From assembly GCF_014648355.1 (NCBI RefSeq), contig NZ_BMQY01000005.1, positions 496,001 through 560,000 of the forward strand: a stretch of DNA of 64,000 bases, given 5' to 3'. Positions within the stretch are counted from its first letter, which is position 1. Each line of letters opens with the position of its first letter. Below the pieces are notes generated by a model. The model worked only from the letters and a program-made list of their open reading frames with translations. It made no database searches and had not been told where the DNA came from. The DNA is from Couchioplanes azureus. Lineage in GTDB: Bacteria; Actinomycetota; Actinomycetes; Mycobacteriales; Micromonosporaceae. The position numbers were made by a program, and so were the translations under genes. Of this stretch, positions 17,621 to 25,190 are shown piece by piece.

Positions 17621-19540
17621 ATGACACCTTCCATCGGTGCCCTGCTCACGCGGGGTCTGCTCAGCGCTGGGCTGGCCACGGCCACCCTCACCACGATGCT
17701 GCCGGCCACCGCCCAGGCCGCTCCGGCGCACTCCGCGGCCACCCGGACCGCCGTACTCCGCGACCCGAGCCCGCATCTCTACGAAGAGAAGATGAAGGTC
17801 CTGGTCAAGTTCGGTCTCGCCGACCAGCTGAACGTGGCCGAACGGACCGACCGCGACTTCGTCATCGCGCTCTGGACCCACCTCAAGAACAACCCCGACC
17901 ACCTCGAGGTACGCGTGGCCGCCGAGGCGGCCTACGCCGCCGCTCCGGAGGACGTGGAGGCGGCCTGCCGGCAGTTCATCCTCGTCGACGTCTTCGCGGC
18001 GTTCGACCGCGACGTCGCCCGTGAGAAGGCCGAGACCGACGAGAAGCGCCGCAGCGACGACGCCCGCGCCGCCGCCGCGGCCAGCATCGACGTCGTCGCC
18101 GACGCGGCCATGCTCGACGGCACCGACACCAAGTTCATCGAGCTGATCTGGCAGCGGGTCGACGAGGACGCCAGGTGGCCGAAGGTCAAGGCCGCGGCCC
18201 GCAACGCCCGCAAGGGCACGCCCGAGCAGCAGCGCGAGTTCATCGCCGCGGGCCTGGCCGCCGCCGCCAAGCAGGACACCGACGACCGCATCGCCGCCGA
18301 CGAGGCCCGGACCGCGGCGGAGAAGGCCGAGGCCCTGGCCCGCGCGGCGAAGCAGTTCGCCGCCAACCGGGTCGGCCTGCCCGTCACCGAGCAGCTGCTC
18401 AAGATGCCGGACCGCGACTTCATCACCGTGGTGTGGAACCACACCGCCGACGGCAGCGAGGTGCAGCGCGCCGCCATCGCCGCCGCCCGCAGCAACGACC
18501 CGGCCGTCTGGAAGGCGTTCATCGACACCGGCATCCACCAGGCCCGGGACCGCGACATCAAGATCGCGCTGGACAAGCAGGAGGCCGAGGACCGCCGCCT
18601 GACCCGGGAGATCCTCAGCCGCGCCGAGCGGATCGGGCACCACAACCTGGCCGCCGCGGCCCGCGCCGCCCTCGCCGGCACCGCGCAGGCCGTCGCCGAC
18701 TTCGTCCACGTCGGTCAGTACCAGGTCCGCCCCGACCCGATCGCGGCCGTCCCGCTGGCCCTGACCGGCGACCGCGTCGGTGTGCTCACCGCCGACGGCA
18801 GGGCCCACGTCAAGCAGGGCGGTCTCAGCACCGAGTGGGTCACTCAGCACGACGGCATCCGGCAGCTCGTCCTCAGCGGTGACCGCATCGGCGTCCTCGC
18901 CGGCGACGGCACCGCGTGGGTCAAGGAGGGCGGCCTCGGCGCCGGCTGGGTCCGCATGTACGACAACGTCAAGCAGCTCGCCCTTGCCGGCAACCGCATC
19001 GGCGTCCTCACCACCGAGGGCGTCGCCCTGGTGAAGGAGGGCGGCCTCGGCGCCCAGTGGGTCACCGAGTACGAGTACGTCAAGCAGCTGGTCCTGGCCG
19101 GCAACCGGATCGGCGTCCTCGGCACCGACGGCGTCGCCCTGGTCAAGGAGGGCGGCCTCAGCGCCCAGTGGGTCACCGAGTACGGAGGTGTCCAGCAGCT
19201 GGCCCTCGCGGAGAACCGCGTCGGCGTGCTCACCACCGGTGGCACCGCCCTGGTCAAGGAGGGCGGCCTCAGCGCCCAGTGGGTCACCGAGTACGAAGGC
19301 GTCCGGCAGCTCGCCCTCACCAGCAACCGGATCGGCGTGCTCACCAACGACGGCACCGCCCTGGTGAAGGAAGGCGGCCTCAGCACCCCCTGGGTCAACG
19401 AGTTCGGCGGGGTCCAGCAGCTCGTTCTCGCCGGCAACCGGATCGGCGTGCTCACCACCGACGGCACGGCCCGGGTCAAGGAAGGCGGCCTCAGCGCCGG
19501 CTGGATCGTCGTACGGACCGAGGTCGGTCCCCAGGCATGA
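17621..19540 (+). CDS. secreted ALF-repeat protein with seven 37-aa C-terminal repeats
   Basis: A 639-aa exported protein. Residues 1-31 are a signal peptide nearly identical in layout to that of the gene at 8730 (M-T-P-S-x-x-A-L-L-x-R-G-L-L-S-A-G-L). Residues about 50-350 are ALF repeats closely matching that paralogue. Residues about 375-635 are seven consecutive 37-residue units of consensus NRIGVLTTDGTALVKEGGL plus a W-V-x-x-x-x-x-V-x-Q-L tail, probably a seven-bladed beta-propeller or lectin-like structure. The substrate is unknown. The shared N-terminus and promoter with different C-terminal modules suggest module swapping on one ALF scaffold. Confidence 0.85.
   Translation: MTPSIGALLTRGLLSAGLATATLTTMLPATAQAAPAHSAATRTAVLRDPSPHLYEEKMKVLVKFGLADQLNVAERTDRDFVIALWTHLKNNPDHLEVRVAAEAAYAAAPEDVEAACRQFILVDVFAAFDRDVAREKAETDEKRRSDDARAAAAASIDVVADAAMLDGTDTKFIELIWQRVDEDARWPKVKAAARNARKGTPEQQREFIAAGLAAAAKQDTDDRIAADEARTAAEKAEALARAAKQFAANRVGLPVTEQLLKMPDRDFITVVWNHTADGSEVQRAAIAAARSNDPAVWKAFIDTGIHQARDRDIKIALDKQEAEDRRLTREILSRAERIGHHNLAAAARAALAGTAQAVADFVHVGQYQVRPDPIAAVPLALTGDRVGVLTADGRAHVKQGGLSTEWVTQHDGIRQLVLSGDRIGVLAGDGTAWVKEGGLGAGWVRMYDNVKQLALAGNRIGVLTTEGVALVKEGGLGAQWVTEYEYVKQLVLAGNRIGVLGTDGVALVKEGGLSAQWVTEYGGVQQLALAENRVGVLTTGGTALVKEGGLSAQWVTEYEGVRQLALTSNRIGVLTNDGTALVKEGGLSTPWVNEFGGVQQLVLAGNRIGVLTTDGTARVKEGGLSAGWIVVRTEVGPQA
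18735..19512 (+). repeat. seven tandem 111-bp coding repeats
   Basis: Seven in-frame units of 37 codons, each with the cores [DN]-R-[IV]-G-V-L and V-K-[EQ]-G-G-L. Units 3 to 6 are the most alike. Seven units suggest a closed propeller. Confidence 0.85.
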
Positions 19541-19544
19541 CCCT

Positions 19545-19580
19545 CCTGGGATGCCGTTCTGGACAGTTCGGCATCCCAGG
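19545..19580. terminator. bidirectional hairpin terminator
   Basis: A perfect 12-bp stem (19545-19556 with 19569-19580) and a 12-base loop, located between convergent stop codons of the ALF gene and the receiver gene. Confidence 0.7.
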
Positions 19581-19593
19581 CGCTCGTCAAGCT

Positions 19594-20010
19594 CTAGCCC
19601 GGCGGCAGTCGCACCTCGTGGTAGCGCCCCGGGTGCCGGCGGACCCGAGCCAGCAGCCCGGACAGGCGGATGACCAGCTCGTGGGGATGCACCGGCTCGG
19701 CAAGCCAGTCGTCGGCCCCGGCGTCGAACGCCTCGACCGACTCGTCCTCGGTGGTCACGTCCGACACCATCAGAATCGGCACGTCGGCGGTACGCGGGTC
19801 GGCGCGCAGCTGCCGGCAGGTCTGCAGCCCGGTCATACCGGCGGCGGGATGCTCCTTCAGCACCACGGCCGCCACATTGCCGTCGCCGACGCCCGCCAGG
19901 ACCTGCCGCCCGTCGGCACACAGACGTACGGAAAAGCCGTGCTGCCGCAGTTGAAAGGCGATCAGGTCGCGGTGCCGCGGGTCATTCTCGGCAATCAGTA
20001 CGTGGCGCAA
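19594..20010 (-). CDS. single-domain pseudo-receiver (atypical response regulator)
   Basis: A 138-aa CheY-like receiver fold without an output domain. The acidic pocket is partly kept (E8-N9-D10) and the G-M-T-G-L-Q turn is normal. The position aligned with the phospho-acceptor aspartate is Glu53 (V-V-L-K-E-H-P), and the invariant lysine before Pro is Glu105 (L-A-E-P-V). The protein should therefore be unable to accept phosphate and may be locked in an active-like state. Its C-terminal helix is Arg-rich. A normal single-domain receiver with a matching layout sits 2.4 kb away. No kinase is nearby. Confidence 0.8.
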   Translation of the reverse strand: MRHVLIAENDPRHRDLIAFQLRQHGFSVRLCADGRQVLAGVGDGNVAAVVLKEHPAAGMTGLQTCRQLRADPRTADVPILMVSDVTTEDESVEAFDAGADDWLAEPVHPHELVIRLSGLLARVRRHPGRYHEVRLPPG

Positions 20011-20207
20011 CGGCTTCCGTCCCGGCGGTCAGGCTCCCGAAGGCGGAGCGCCTTTCCACCGTGCCGGCCGTCCGGTGCCGTCACGGGGCAGGACCGGTGC
20101 ATTTCCGGTGCCGCCCAGGCTCGCTTCGCCGCGAGGCTCCCGACGGGTAATCGGCTGGCCGGGGGTGCGCGGGGTTGATAGCGTGCCTCCAGCTCCGTGA
20201 CCCGACC

Positions 20208-20319
20208 GAGGAGGTGAGACCCGTGAACGCAGTTCGCACGTGGTGCTCCCTCCCGTCACGGACGGGCGGCTGACGTAACCGCCGCCGGGAGCGCCGATCA
20301 GGATGGCACTCCCGAAAGG
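20208..20319 (+). promoter_or_regulatory. leader-peptide attenuator upstream of the alpha/beta-hydrolase
   Basis: A consensus Shine-Dalgarno (GAGGAGG, 20208-20214) precedes a 16-codon leader frame. Then a 10-bp stem with one mismatch (20286-20295 with 20305-20314) ends exactly at the hydrolase Shine-Dalgarno (GAAAGG, 20314-20319). Bases 20245-20250, inside the leader's Trp-Cys-Ser-Leu codons, are complementary to 20287-20292 in the 5' arm of that stem. A third helix, 20252-20257 with 20261-20266, separates them. Mutually exclusive pairings plus a translated leader are the design of translational attenuators of the ermC type. The pairings are observed; regulation is inferred. Confidence 0.6.
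20223..20273 (+). CDS. 16-aa leader peptide
   Basis: GTG start, stop TGA at 20271-20273, product VNAVRTWCSLPSRTGG. An ideal GAGGAGG lies 8 bases upstream, stronger than that of the following hydrolase gene. The product is too small for an enzyme. The adjacent Trp-Cys codons and surrounding alternative hairpins point to ribosome stalling in a regulatory leader. Confidence 0.6.
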   Translation: MNAVRTWCSLPSRTGG

Positions 20320-20326
20320 CACCACC

Positions 20327-21082
20327 ATGCATTCTGTACGTTTCACCGCCGAGACCACGTCCGACGGCGTCGTCGAGCGCGACTTCCTCGTGGGCGAGAT
20401 CCCGGGTGTGCTCTGGGCACCCGTATCCGGCGCCGACCATGCCCCGATCGTGCTCGTGGGGCACAACGGCGGCATGCACAAGAAGGCGCCGGGGCTCCGG
20501 GCCCGCGCCCTGCACGCCGCGGCCACCTGGGGGTTCCATGTGGTCGCGATCGACGCGCCGGGACACGGCGGCCGCCCGCGGACGGACGAGGACGAGCGGG
20601 CCCGTACCGAGATCCGGCACGCCATGACGGCGGGTGACACACCCCGGTTCGCGGCGGCCAGCCTCCGCTTCATGGCCTCGCTCGCGGAACGGGCCGTACC
20701 GGAATGGCGGGCGACGCTGGACGCCCTGCAGGCCTTGCCGCAGATCGGCCCGGACGCGCCGGTCGGCTACGGCGGGGGCATCTCGATGGGCACGGCGATC
20801 GGCGTACGGCTGACCGCGGCCGAGCCCCGGATCACCGCCGCGATCTTCGGCGGCGGGTTCTTCGTGGACGAGCCGGTGATCGCGGCCGCGCGGCAGATCA
20901 CCGTGCCGGTCCAGTTCCTGCTGCCGTGGGACGACGAGCACGTCGACCGTTCCGACGGGCTCGCGCTGTTCGACGCGTTCGCGTCCGCGGAGAAGACGTT
21001 GCACGCCAACCCGGGCGACCACCGCAGCGTCCGGTGGATCGGGGTGGACGACACGTTCCTGCCCCGTCACCTCGGCAGCTAG
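20327..21082 (+). CDS. alpha/beta-hydrolase
   Basis: A 251-aa alpha/beta-hydrolase-fold protein. It has the oxyanion segment V-G-H-N-G-G near residue 44, VVAIDAPGHG near 75, the nucleophile elbow G-G-G-I-S-M-G (G-x-S-x-G) near 150, a candidate acid in P-W-D-D-E-H, and the catalytic His in G-D-H-R near the end. The substrate (ester or lactone) is not predictable. I chose ATG 20327, which has GAAAGG at 20314-20319; an in-frame ATG at 20303 lies in the loop of the leader hairpin and has no ribosome-binding site. Expression is probably induced through the upstream leader peptide. Confidence 0.8.
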   Translation: MHSVRFTAETTSDGVVERDFLVGEIPGVLWAPVSGADHAPIVLVGHNGGMHKKAPGLRARALHAAATWGFHVVAIDAPGHGGRPRTDEDERARTEIRHAMTAGDTPRFAAASLRFMASLAERAVPEWRATLDALQALPQIGPDAPVGYGGGISMGTAIGVRLTAAEPRITAAIFGGGFFVDEPVIAAARQITVPVQFLLPWDDEHVDRSDGLALFDAFASAEKTLHANPGDHRSVRWIGVDDTFLPRHLGS

Positions 21083-21134
21083 CCTCGCCGCGGCGGGTGC
21101 CCTCCGTCGTGGGGGCGCCCGCGCTGCGGCCGCC

Positions 21135-21563
21135 CTAGTGCGTCGGGTGCGGCCCGTGCTCGTTGACGTTCGTCGCGTACTGCAGCTGGTGCGGCAGTCC
21201 CCCGGCCCGGGTCATCGCCTCGTACTGCTGCTGAGCGTGCTCGGTGACCGGAGAGACCCAGACGGCCGTACCGTACGCGCACACCTCGGTGTATCCCTGG
21301 GCGACCTCGCTGCAGTCGAAGCGGAACGCGACGACGGCGTTCGCCTGACGGTGGCGGGCCTGCCAGATCATGCGGCCCATCGCCTCGTTGCGGCCCTGCA
21401 CCATCAGCTGGGTCATCTCGGGCAGTTCGCCGCCGCCGAGCGACCGGAGGGCCGCGGTCATACCGGCACCGAAGTTACGGGACCGCACGGTGACGCCGAA
21501 GACCTCACCGAGGACGGCCTGCACCTGATAGCCGGGTACGTCGTTGGAGCTGACCACGAGCAT
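21135..21563 (-). CDS. YbjQ / UPF0145 family protein
   Basis: A 142-aa protein. Residues about 10-105 match the YbjQ_1 (UPF0145) heavy-metal-binding-like fold: VPGYQVQAVLGEVFGVTVRS, then ARHRQANAVVAFRFDCSEV and an E-V-C-A-Y-G-T-A-V strand. This small cytoplasmic pentamer-forming family has no established function. The C-terminal 35 residues are a less conserved Gln/His-rich tail. It is convergent with the hydrolase gene, 52 bases apart. The 227 bases upstream hold no other gene. Confidence 0.85.
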   Translation of the reverse strand: MLVVSSNDVPGYQVQAVLGEVFGVTVRSRNFGAGMTAALRSLGGGELPEMTQLMVQGRNEAMGRMIWQARHRQANAVVAFRFDCSEVAQGYTEVCAYGTAVWVSPVTEHAQQQYEAMTRAGGLPHQLQYATNVNEHGPHPTH

Positions 21564-21790
21564 GGCGGAGATCGTACTCAGCGGTGTCGAGAACCCCCGG
21601 CCGGCGTGTCGACTCGGAGAACGCGTTTCCCGGGCGGCGTGACGCAGTACACAGCGTTACAAAGACGCCCAAGATTTTTCACCGGGCCCTCTTGCGCGGT
21701 CCGGTGGGGTGCGCGATCCTGCGGAGCAGGGCGGAGTCGCTTCGGTGACCTCTCAAATGGAGAGGTCTGCGACCGAGAAAGGCTCCCCCG

Positions 21791-21994
21791 GTGAACACTT
21801 CGACTCGCGCGCTCTGGCTCGCGTTCATGATCTTGTTCGGTCTGCTGGTCGGCGCGGCGGCAGGGCTATTGACCTGGGCCGACGGCGAAAGCTCCTTCGC
21901 CGCGGTGCGCGCCGGCGGCACCTCCTTCGGCGGCGCACTGGCGCTCCTCTTCGGGATCTTCTACTTCGCGACCCACGGCGGCCCGAAGTCCTGA
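21791..21994 (+). CDS. small two-helix membrane protein
   Basis: A 67-aa protein with two hydrophobic segments (about residues 8-28 and 45-61) joined by a short loop with an acidic W-A-D-G-E turn. It starts at GTG 21791 with GAAAGG upstream. I do not recognise a family; similar short membrane proteins are common in actinobacteria. Confidence 0.6.
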   Translation: MNTSTRALWLAFMILFGLLVGAAAGLLTWADGESSFAAVRAGGTSFGGALALLFGIFYFATHGGPKS

Positions 21995-22098
21995 AGGCAA
22001 GCCGCTTCGGTCGTATGCCTGTTGCGGCAGGCGCGGCAACGCGCGCAACCAAAGTTGCGAGCCCTCAGATTGTCGAATGGCTGTCCGAACTGAGGGGC

Positions 22099-22287
22099 AT
22101 GCCAGACCAGACCGTCTTGCTGAGCAGCATGATCGTCATGGTCGCGTACGCAGCGATCGTGGTGCCGCGCGTTCGAGCGGGGCAGGCGCGCACCGACCAC
22201 CGCCGGCATGCGCCGCCGGGCAGGCCGGACGCTGCTGCTGCGCGCTTTCCCGCCGGGGCGGAAAGCCGGTCGCAGAAGCATCGCTAG
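22099..22287 (+). CDS. small single-pass membrane protein (hypothetical)
   Basis: A 62-aa frame with a hydrophobic stretch at residues about 6-24 (VLLSSMIVMVAYAAIVV) and a long basic tail. Third codon positions are G/C-rich like the neighbours, and GAGGGG lies just ahead of ATG 22099. No family recognised. Confidence 0.4.
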   Translation: MPDQTVLLSSMIVMVAYAAIVVPRVRAGQARTDHRRHAPPGRPDAAAARFPAGAESRSQKHR

Positions 22288-22366
22288 CCCCGGCAAGCAC
22301 GCTGTGAACCCCACAACGCCCCCTGCACAGCAGCAAAGATCCGGCAGCGGATTCGAGTGGAAAGTG

Positions 22367-22747
22367 ATGCCCACTATGAGTCGTATCGTAGCGGCAGATG
22401 ACGACCCCAACGTGCGCGCCGTGGTGGAGCGGGTGCTGTCCCGAGCCGGCCACACGGTCGACATGTGCAGCGACGGCCGCGAATTGGTCGACGAGGTCCG
22501 GGCGAAGCACCCGGACGTCGTGGTGACCGACAACGAGATGCCGGTGATGACGGGCCTCCAGGCGCGCGCCGAGCTCCTTTCGACGCCGGAAACCGCCGAC
22601 ATTCCGGTCGTCATGGCCACCGGCTCCGTCACTTCGCAAGAAGCGGCCGAGACGTTGCAGGACGGCGATCAGCTCCTGCGCAAGCCGGTCCAGCCGGCGG
22701 AACTGCGAGACGCCGTGCAGGCCGCGGTGACGCAACGAGAGTCCTGA
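22367..22747 (+). CDS. single-domain response regulator (CheY-like)
   Basis: A 126-aa receiver domain with no output domain. It carries the full active site: acidic triad D11-D12-D13, phospho-acceptor D55 in V-V-V-T-D-N-E-M-P, the Thr/Ser switch in V-M-A-T-G-S, and the lysine in L-L-R-K-P-V-Q-P. It would be phosphorylated by a histidine kinase encoded elsewhere and act by protein contact. ATG 22367 or ATG 22376 may be the start; GGAAAG at 22359-22364 better suits the second. Confidence 0.85.
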   Translation: MPTMSRIVAADDDPNVRAVVERVLSRAGHTVDMCSDGRELVDEVRAKHPDVVVTDNEMPVMTGLQARAELLSTPETADIPVVMATGSVTSQEAAETLQDGDQLLRKPVQPAELRDAVQAAVTQRES

Positions 22748-22820
22748 GCCGCTTCCGGGTGGCTACCTCGACGATCAGGCCGGATGATCATCCATCGATG
22801 TCCTGGGCGATCATCATCCG

Positions 22821-23330
22821 ATGACCAGACTCCGAATCATGTTCGCCTCCGTCGTCGCGGCGCTCACCGTGCTGACGATGGCGACGCCCGCGCAGGCGGA
22901 TCGCCGCATCGTCACGTTCACCTACGCGAATGCGTACACCGGAAAGTGCCTCGACGTCAGCTGGGCGAACCGGGACAACTTCGGTCCTGTCAACCAGTGG
23001 GACTGCTACGGCGGCACGAACCAGCAGTTCCAGGAACAGTGGGTGGCTCCGGACACCTACCTGCTGCGGGCCTGGCACAGCGGCAAGTGCCTGGACCCCA
23101 GGTACGGAAGCACGAGCAGCGACGTTCCTGTCATCCAGTACGACTGCCACGGCGCGCGCAACCAGCAGTGGCGGCGCCTGTGGAAGCAGGACAACACGTT
23201 CCTGTGGCAGAACGTGCACAGCGGCAAGTGCCTGGAGATCGACGTCATCCGCAACACCGGCGCATTGCAGTACGACTGCAACGGCGGCGCGTTCCAGAAG
23301 TGGCGCTACGAGCGGTCGTTCACCTACTAG
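22821..23330 (+). CDS. secreted ricin-type beta-trefoil lectin
   Basis: A 169-aa exported protein. The signal peptide (about residues 1-26, ending P-A-Q-A) is followed by one complete RICIN domain with three repeats, each having a Y-x-G-K-C-L-D/E start and an N-Q-Q-x-x-x-x-W-type end (N-Q-Q-F-Q-E-Q-W, N-Q-Q-W-R-R-L-W, F-Q-K-W). Six cysteines fit the paired disulfides of the trefoil. It should bind galactose- or xylan-like sugars outside the cell. There is no catalytic partner domain, so it is a stand-alone lectin. Confidence 0.85.
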   Translation: MTRLRIMFASVVAALTVLTMATPAQADRRIVTFTYANAYTGKCLDVSWANRDNFGPVNQWDCYGGTNQQFQEQWVAPDTYLLRAWHSGKCLDPRYGSTSSDVPVIQYDCHGARNQQWRRLWKQDNTFLWQNVHSGKCLEIDVIRNTGALQYDCNGGAFQKWRYERSFTY

Positions 23331-23450
23331 CCGGCCTGCCAACGCCGGCGCGGCGGACAACTTATGTGGGGCGGGCTGCCCGCCGCGCACTGGCGGTGTC
23401 GTCGTTCCCGCATGGCGGTGCGGCAACGACGACGCAACGATGGTAGGACG

Positions 23451-23525
23451 GCCGCGCCAGCCCGCCGGCCGCGCCAGCCCGCCGGCCGCGCCAGCCCGCC
23501 GCTCGCGCCAGCCCGCCGGTCGCGC
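23451..23525 (+). repeat. tandem 17-bp repeats
   Basis: About four and a half copies of GCGCCAGCCCGCCGGCC, the last two with point changes, lie in the 316-base gap (23331-23646) between the lectin gene and a small secreted protein. The gap holds no convincing gene. The repeat could be a minisatellite or a recombination hotspot. Confidence 0.8.
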
Positions 23526-23646
23526 CCGGCCGGAGGCCCTGACCTGAGCCTCAAGATCGTCGCCAATCACTGTTTCGTAGACTTCTTCACCGGCGGTCGC
23601 CCGGAATGGTCGACCGCACGTTTCTGCACCTCGAAAGGCACATCCG

Positions 23647-23880
23647 ATGACTGGTATGCGGTCCACCGGGCGGCGTTCCGCCATGATCCTTCTCGCCGCC
23701 GCAGCCGCGGCAGGCATCGCTCTGGCCGGCGCCGGTGCGGCACCTGCCGACTCGGAGGATCTGGCCGGCCGCGGTCGCGGCCTCCGGCCCGTCGACACGA
23801 CCGTGCTCATCCAGACCGGCAATGTGGTGCTGCCGCGAGACGTCGTCGACCTGCGTACGATCGCGTCCGCCGTTCTTTGA
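23647..23880 (+). CDS. small secreted protein, unknown function
   Basis: A 77-aa frame with a basic start (STGRRS), a hydrophobic core at residues about 12-28 and an A-A-P-A-D cleavage-like site, leaving a mature part of about 43 residues. GAAAGG stands 8 bases before ATG 23647. The mature part has no cysteines and an Arg/Val-rich pattern. I do not recognise the family. Confidence 0.5.
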   Translation: MTGMRSTGRRSAMILLAAAAAAGIALAGAGAAPADSEDLAGRGRGLRPVDTTVLIQTGNVVLPRDVVDLRTIASAVL

Positions 23881-24095
23881 TCCTGTCGCCCCGTCGATCC
23901 CGGCGTGGGCGAAGGGGCGTGCTCGGCGTCCCGAGTCCGAGCCGAAAGCTGGCTGAGGCCAAGTCAAAGGCTCACCTCTATGAGACGTGAGTGCCGGGAC
24001 GCGGCCGTACCACCTTGCGGATCTGTGGGTCACCTCTGCAGAAGTACTGGCCTTCACCGACGACCTCGATCACGCGAAGACGCCCGCCGGCCGCG

Positions 24096-24524
24096 TCAGT
24101 CGAGACAGAACTCGTTCCCCTCGATGTCCTGCATCGTGATGCACGAATCATTGCCGTCATACAGCGTTTGCACGTGTACCGCGCCGAGCGGAACCAGTCG
24201 TGCGCACTCGGCCTCAAGCGCGGCGAGGCGCTCTTCACCCACGAGTCCGGTGCCGACCCGCACGTCAAGATGCATCCGGTTCTTGGCGATCTTTCCTTCA
24301 GGGACGCGTTGGAAGTACAGTCGCGGGCCCACGCCTGAGGGATCAACGCAGGCGAACCATGCGTCCTGCCGCTCAGGTGGCAACGAGCGCTTGAAATCGT
24401 CCCAAGTTGCAAACCCCTCTGGTGGCGGAGGTACGACGTACCCCAACACCTCACACCAGAAACGAGCGAGACGCTCCGGTTCCTTGCAGTCGAAGGTGAC
24501 CTGGAACTGCTTGATCGATGCCAT
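24096..24524 (-). CDS. VOC-superfamily (glyoxalase-like) protein
   Basis: A 142-aa protein with two beta-alpha-beta-beta-beta units of the vicinal-oxygen-chelate fold: KQFQVTFDCKEPERLARFWC at the start, NRMHLDVRVG in the middle, and QDIEGNEFCLD at the end, as in the Glyoxalase_6-type subgroup. The usual metal ligands would be His/Gln in strand 1, His in M-H-L-D and Glu in G-N-E-F; the first reads Q here. The substrate is unknown (resistance or dioxygenase-like roles are common). The start follows M-A-S-I-K-Q-F, typical of the family. Confidence 0.85.
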   Translation of the reverse strand: MASIKQFQVTFDCKEPERLARFWCEVLGYVVPPPPEGFATWDDFKRSLPPERQDAWFACVDPSGVGPRLYFQRVPEGKIAKNRMHLDVRVGTGLVGEERLAALEAECARLVPLGAVHVQTLYDGNDSCITMQDIEGNEFCLD

Positions 24525-24981
24525 CGGCCCATCGTAGAAGCGAAGCGGGTTTCGGCGATCGCCCGCCGGTCGACCTGGTCGTGCTCCCAGTGGGCCACCG
24601 GTAGCCCTGCGGCGAGCCGGGCGGCGGACAGCGCCGTTACCAGTGCCATCGGGTCGGTGAGCGCCAATGCCGTAGCTTGATCACGTGTGGTGACCTACGT
24701 CGGACCTTGATGACCTTCTCCCTTTAGAACAGGACCGGGCCGCGCCCGGCCGACTGCTGCTCCTCGTCGGGCGACTACCCTGTGTCCTCGGGCTGATCGG
24801 TGGCAGCGCGGCTGCTACCCGCACTGTCTCGATCGCCGCGACGGCGGCGTGCAGGGCCGGCGCGTCCTGGAGCCGGAACGACAGCCGCGGCAACGCTGCG
24901 GCGATCCGCCGGTATCCGATTTGTGCCACGAAGCGAACGACGCGAACGGCGTGATGTTGTCGATCAAGGCTGTGACCTGGG
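24525..24981. other. 457 bases without a convincing gene
   Basis: A leftward frame between about 24540 and 24667 encodes Ala/Leu-rich sequence (MALTDPMALVTALSAARLAA) that might be the remnant of a gene start, but it runs into the VOC gene region without similarity. I see no intact gene, terminator or repeat in the rest. Confidence 0.4.
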
Positions 24982-25054
24982 TGCCCCCGGCAGGAATCGA
25001 ACCTGCGACCTGCGGTTTAGGAAACCGTTGCTCTATCCCCTGAGCTACGAGGGC
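24982..25054 (-). tRNA. tRNA-Arg (anticodon CCU)
   Basis: The reverse strand folds as a complete cloverleaf. The acceptor GCCCTCG pairs with CGGGGGC with one G-T pair. The D arm is AGCTC-AGGGGATA-GAGC, the anticodon loop is TTCCTAA with CCU in the centre, and the T arm is GCAGG-TTCGATT-CCTGC. The discriminator base is A. The 3' CCA is not encoded directly (genomic sequence after the discriminator reads CCCA). It reads AGG codons. tRNA-Arg genes are common targets of integrative elements. Confidence 0.95.
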
Positions 25055-25070
25055 GCGAGTTGTCAGCTTA

Positions 25071-25120
25071 CCTGCCAGCGGATACCAACGCGTACCAGGG
25101 CGTACCAACCACTGCCGACG
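25071..25120. repeat. five 10-bp-phased degenerate repeats (cluster 1)
   Basis: Five consecutive 10-bp blocks begin at 25071, 25081, 25091, 25101 and 25111. Each has the core [TG]RCC[AG] at the same offset (ctgcca, ataccaa, gtacca, gtaccaa, ctgccg). The strict 10-bp spacing puts every copy on one face of the helix. It lies immediately upstream of the tRNA-Arg gene, over its likely promoter. Confidence 0.7.
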
Positions 25121-25190
25121 AGTCTGAGGCGCCGCTGCTGCGACCCATGGAGCAGATAGGGAGCACACGGATCACCGCCTGACCGGTCAC

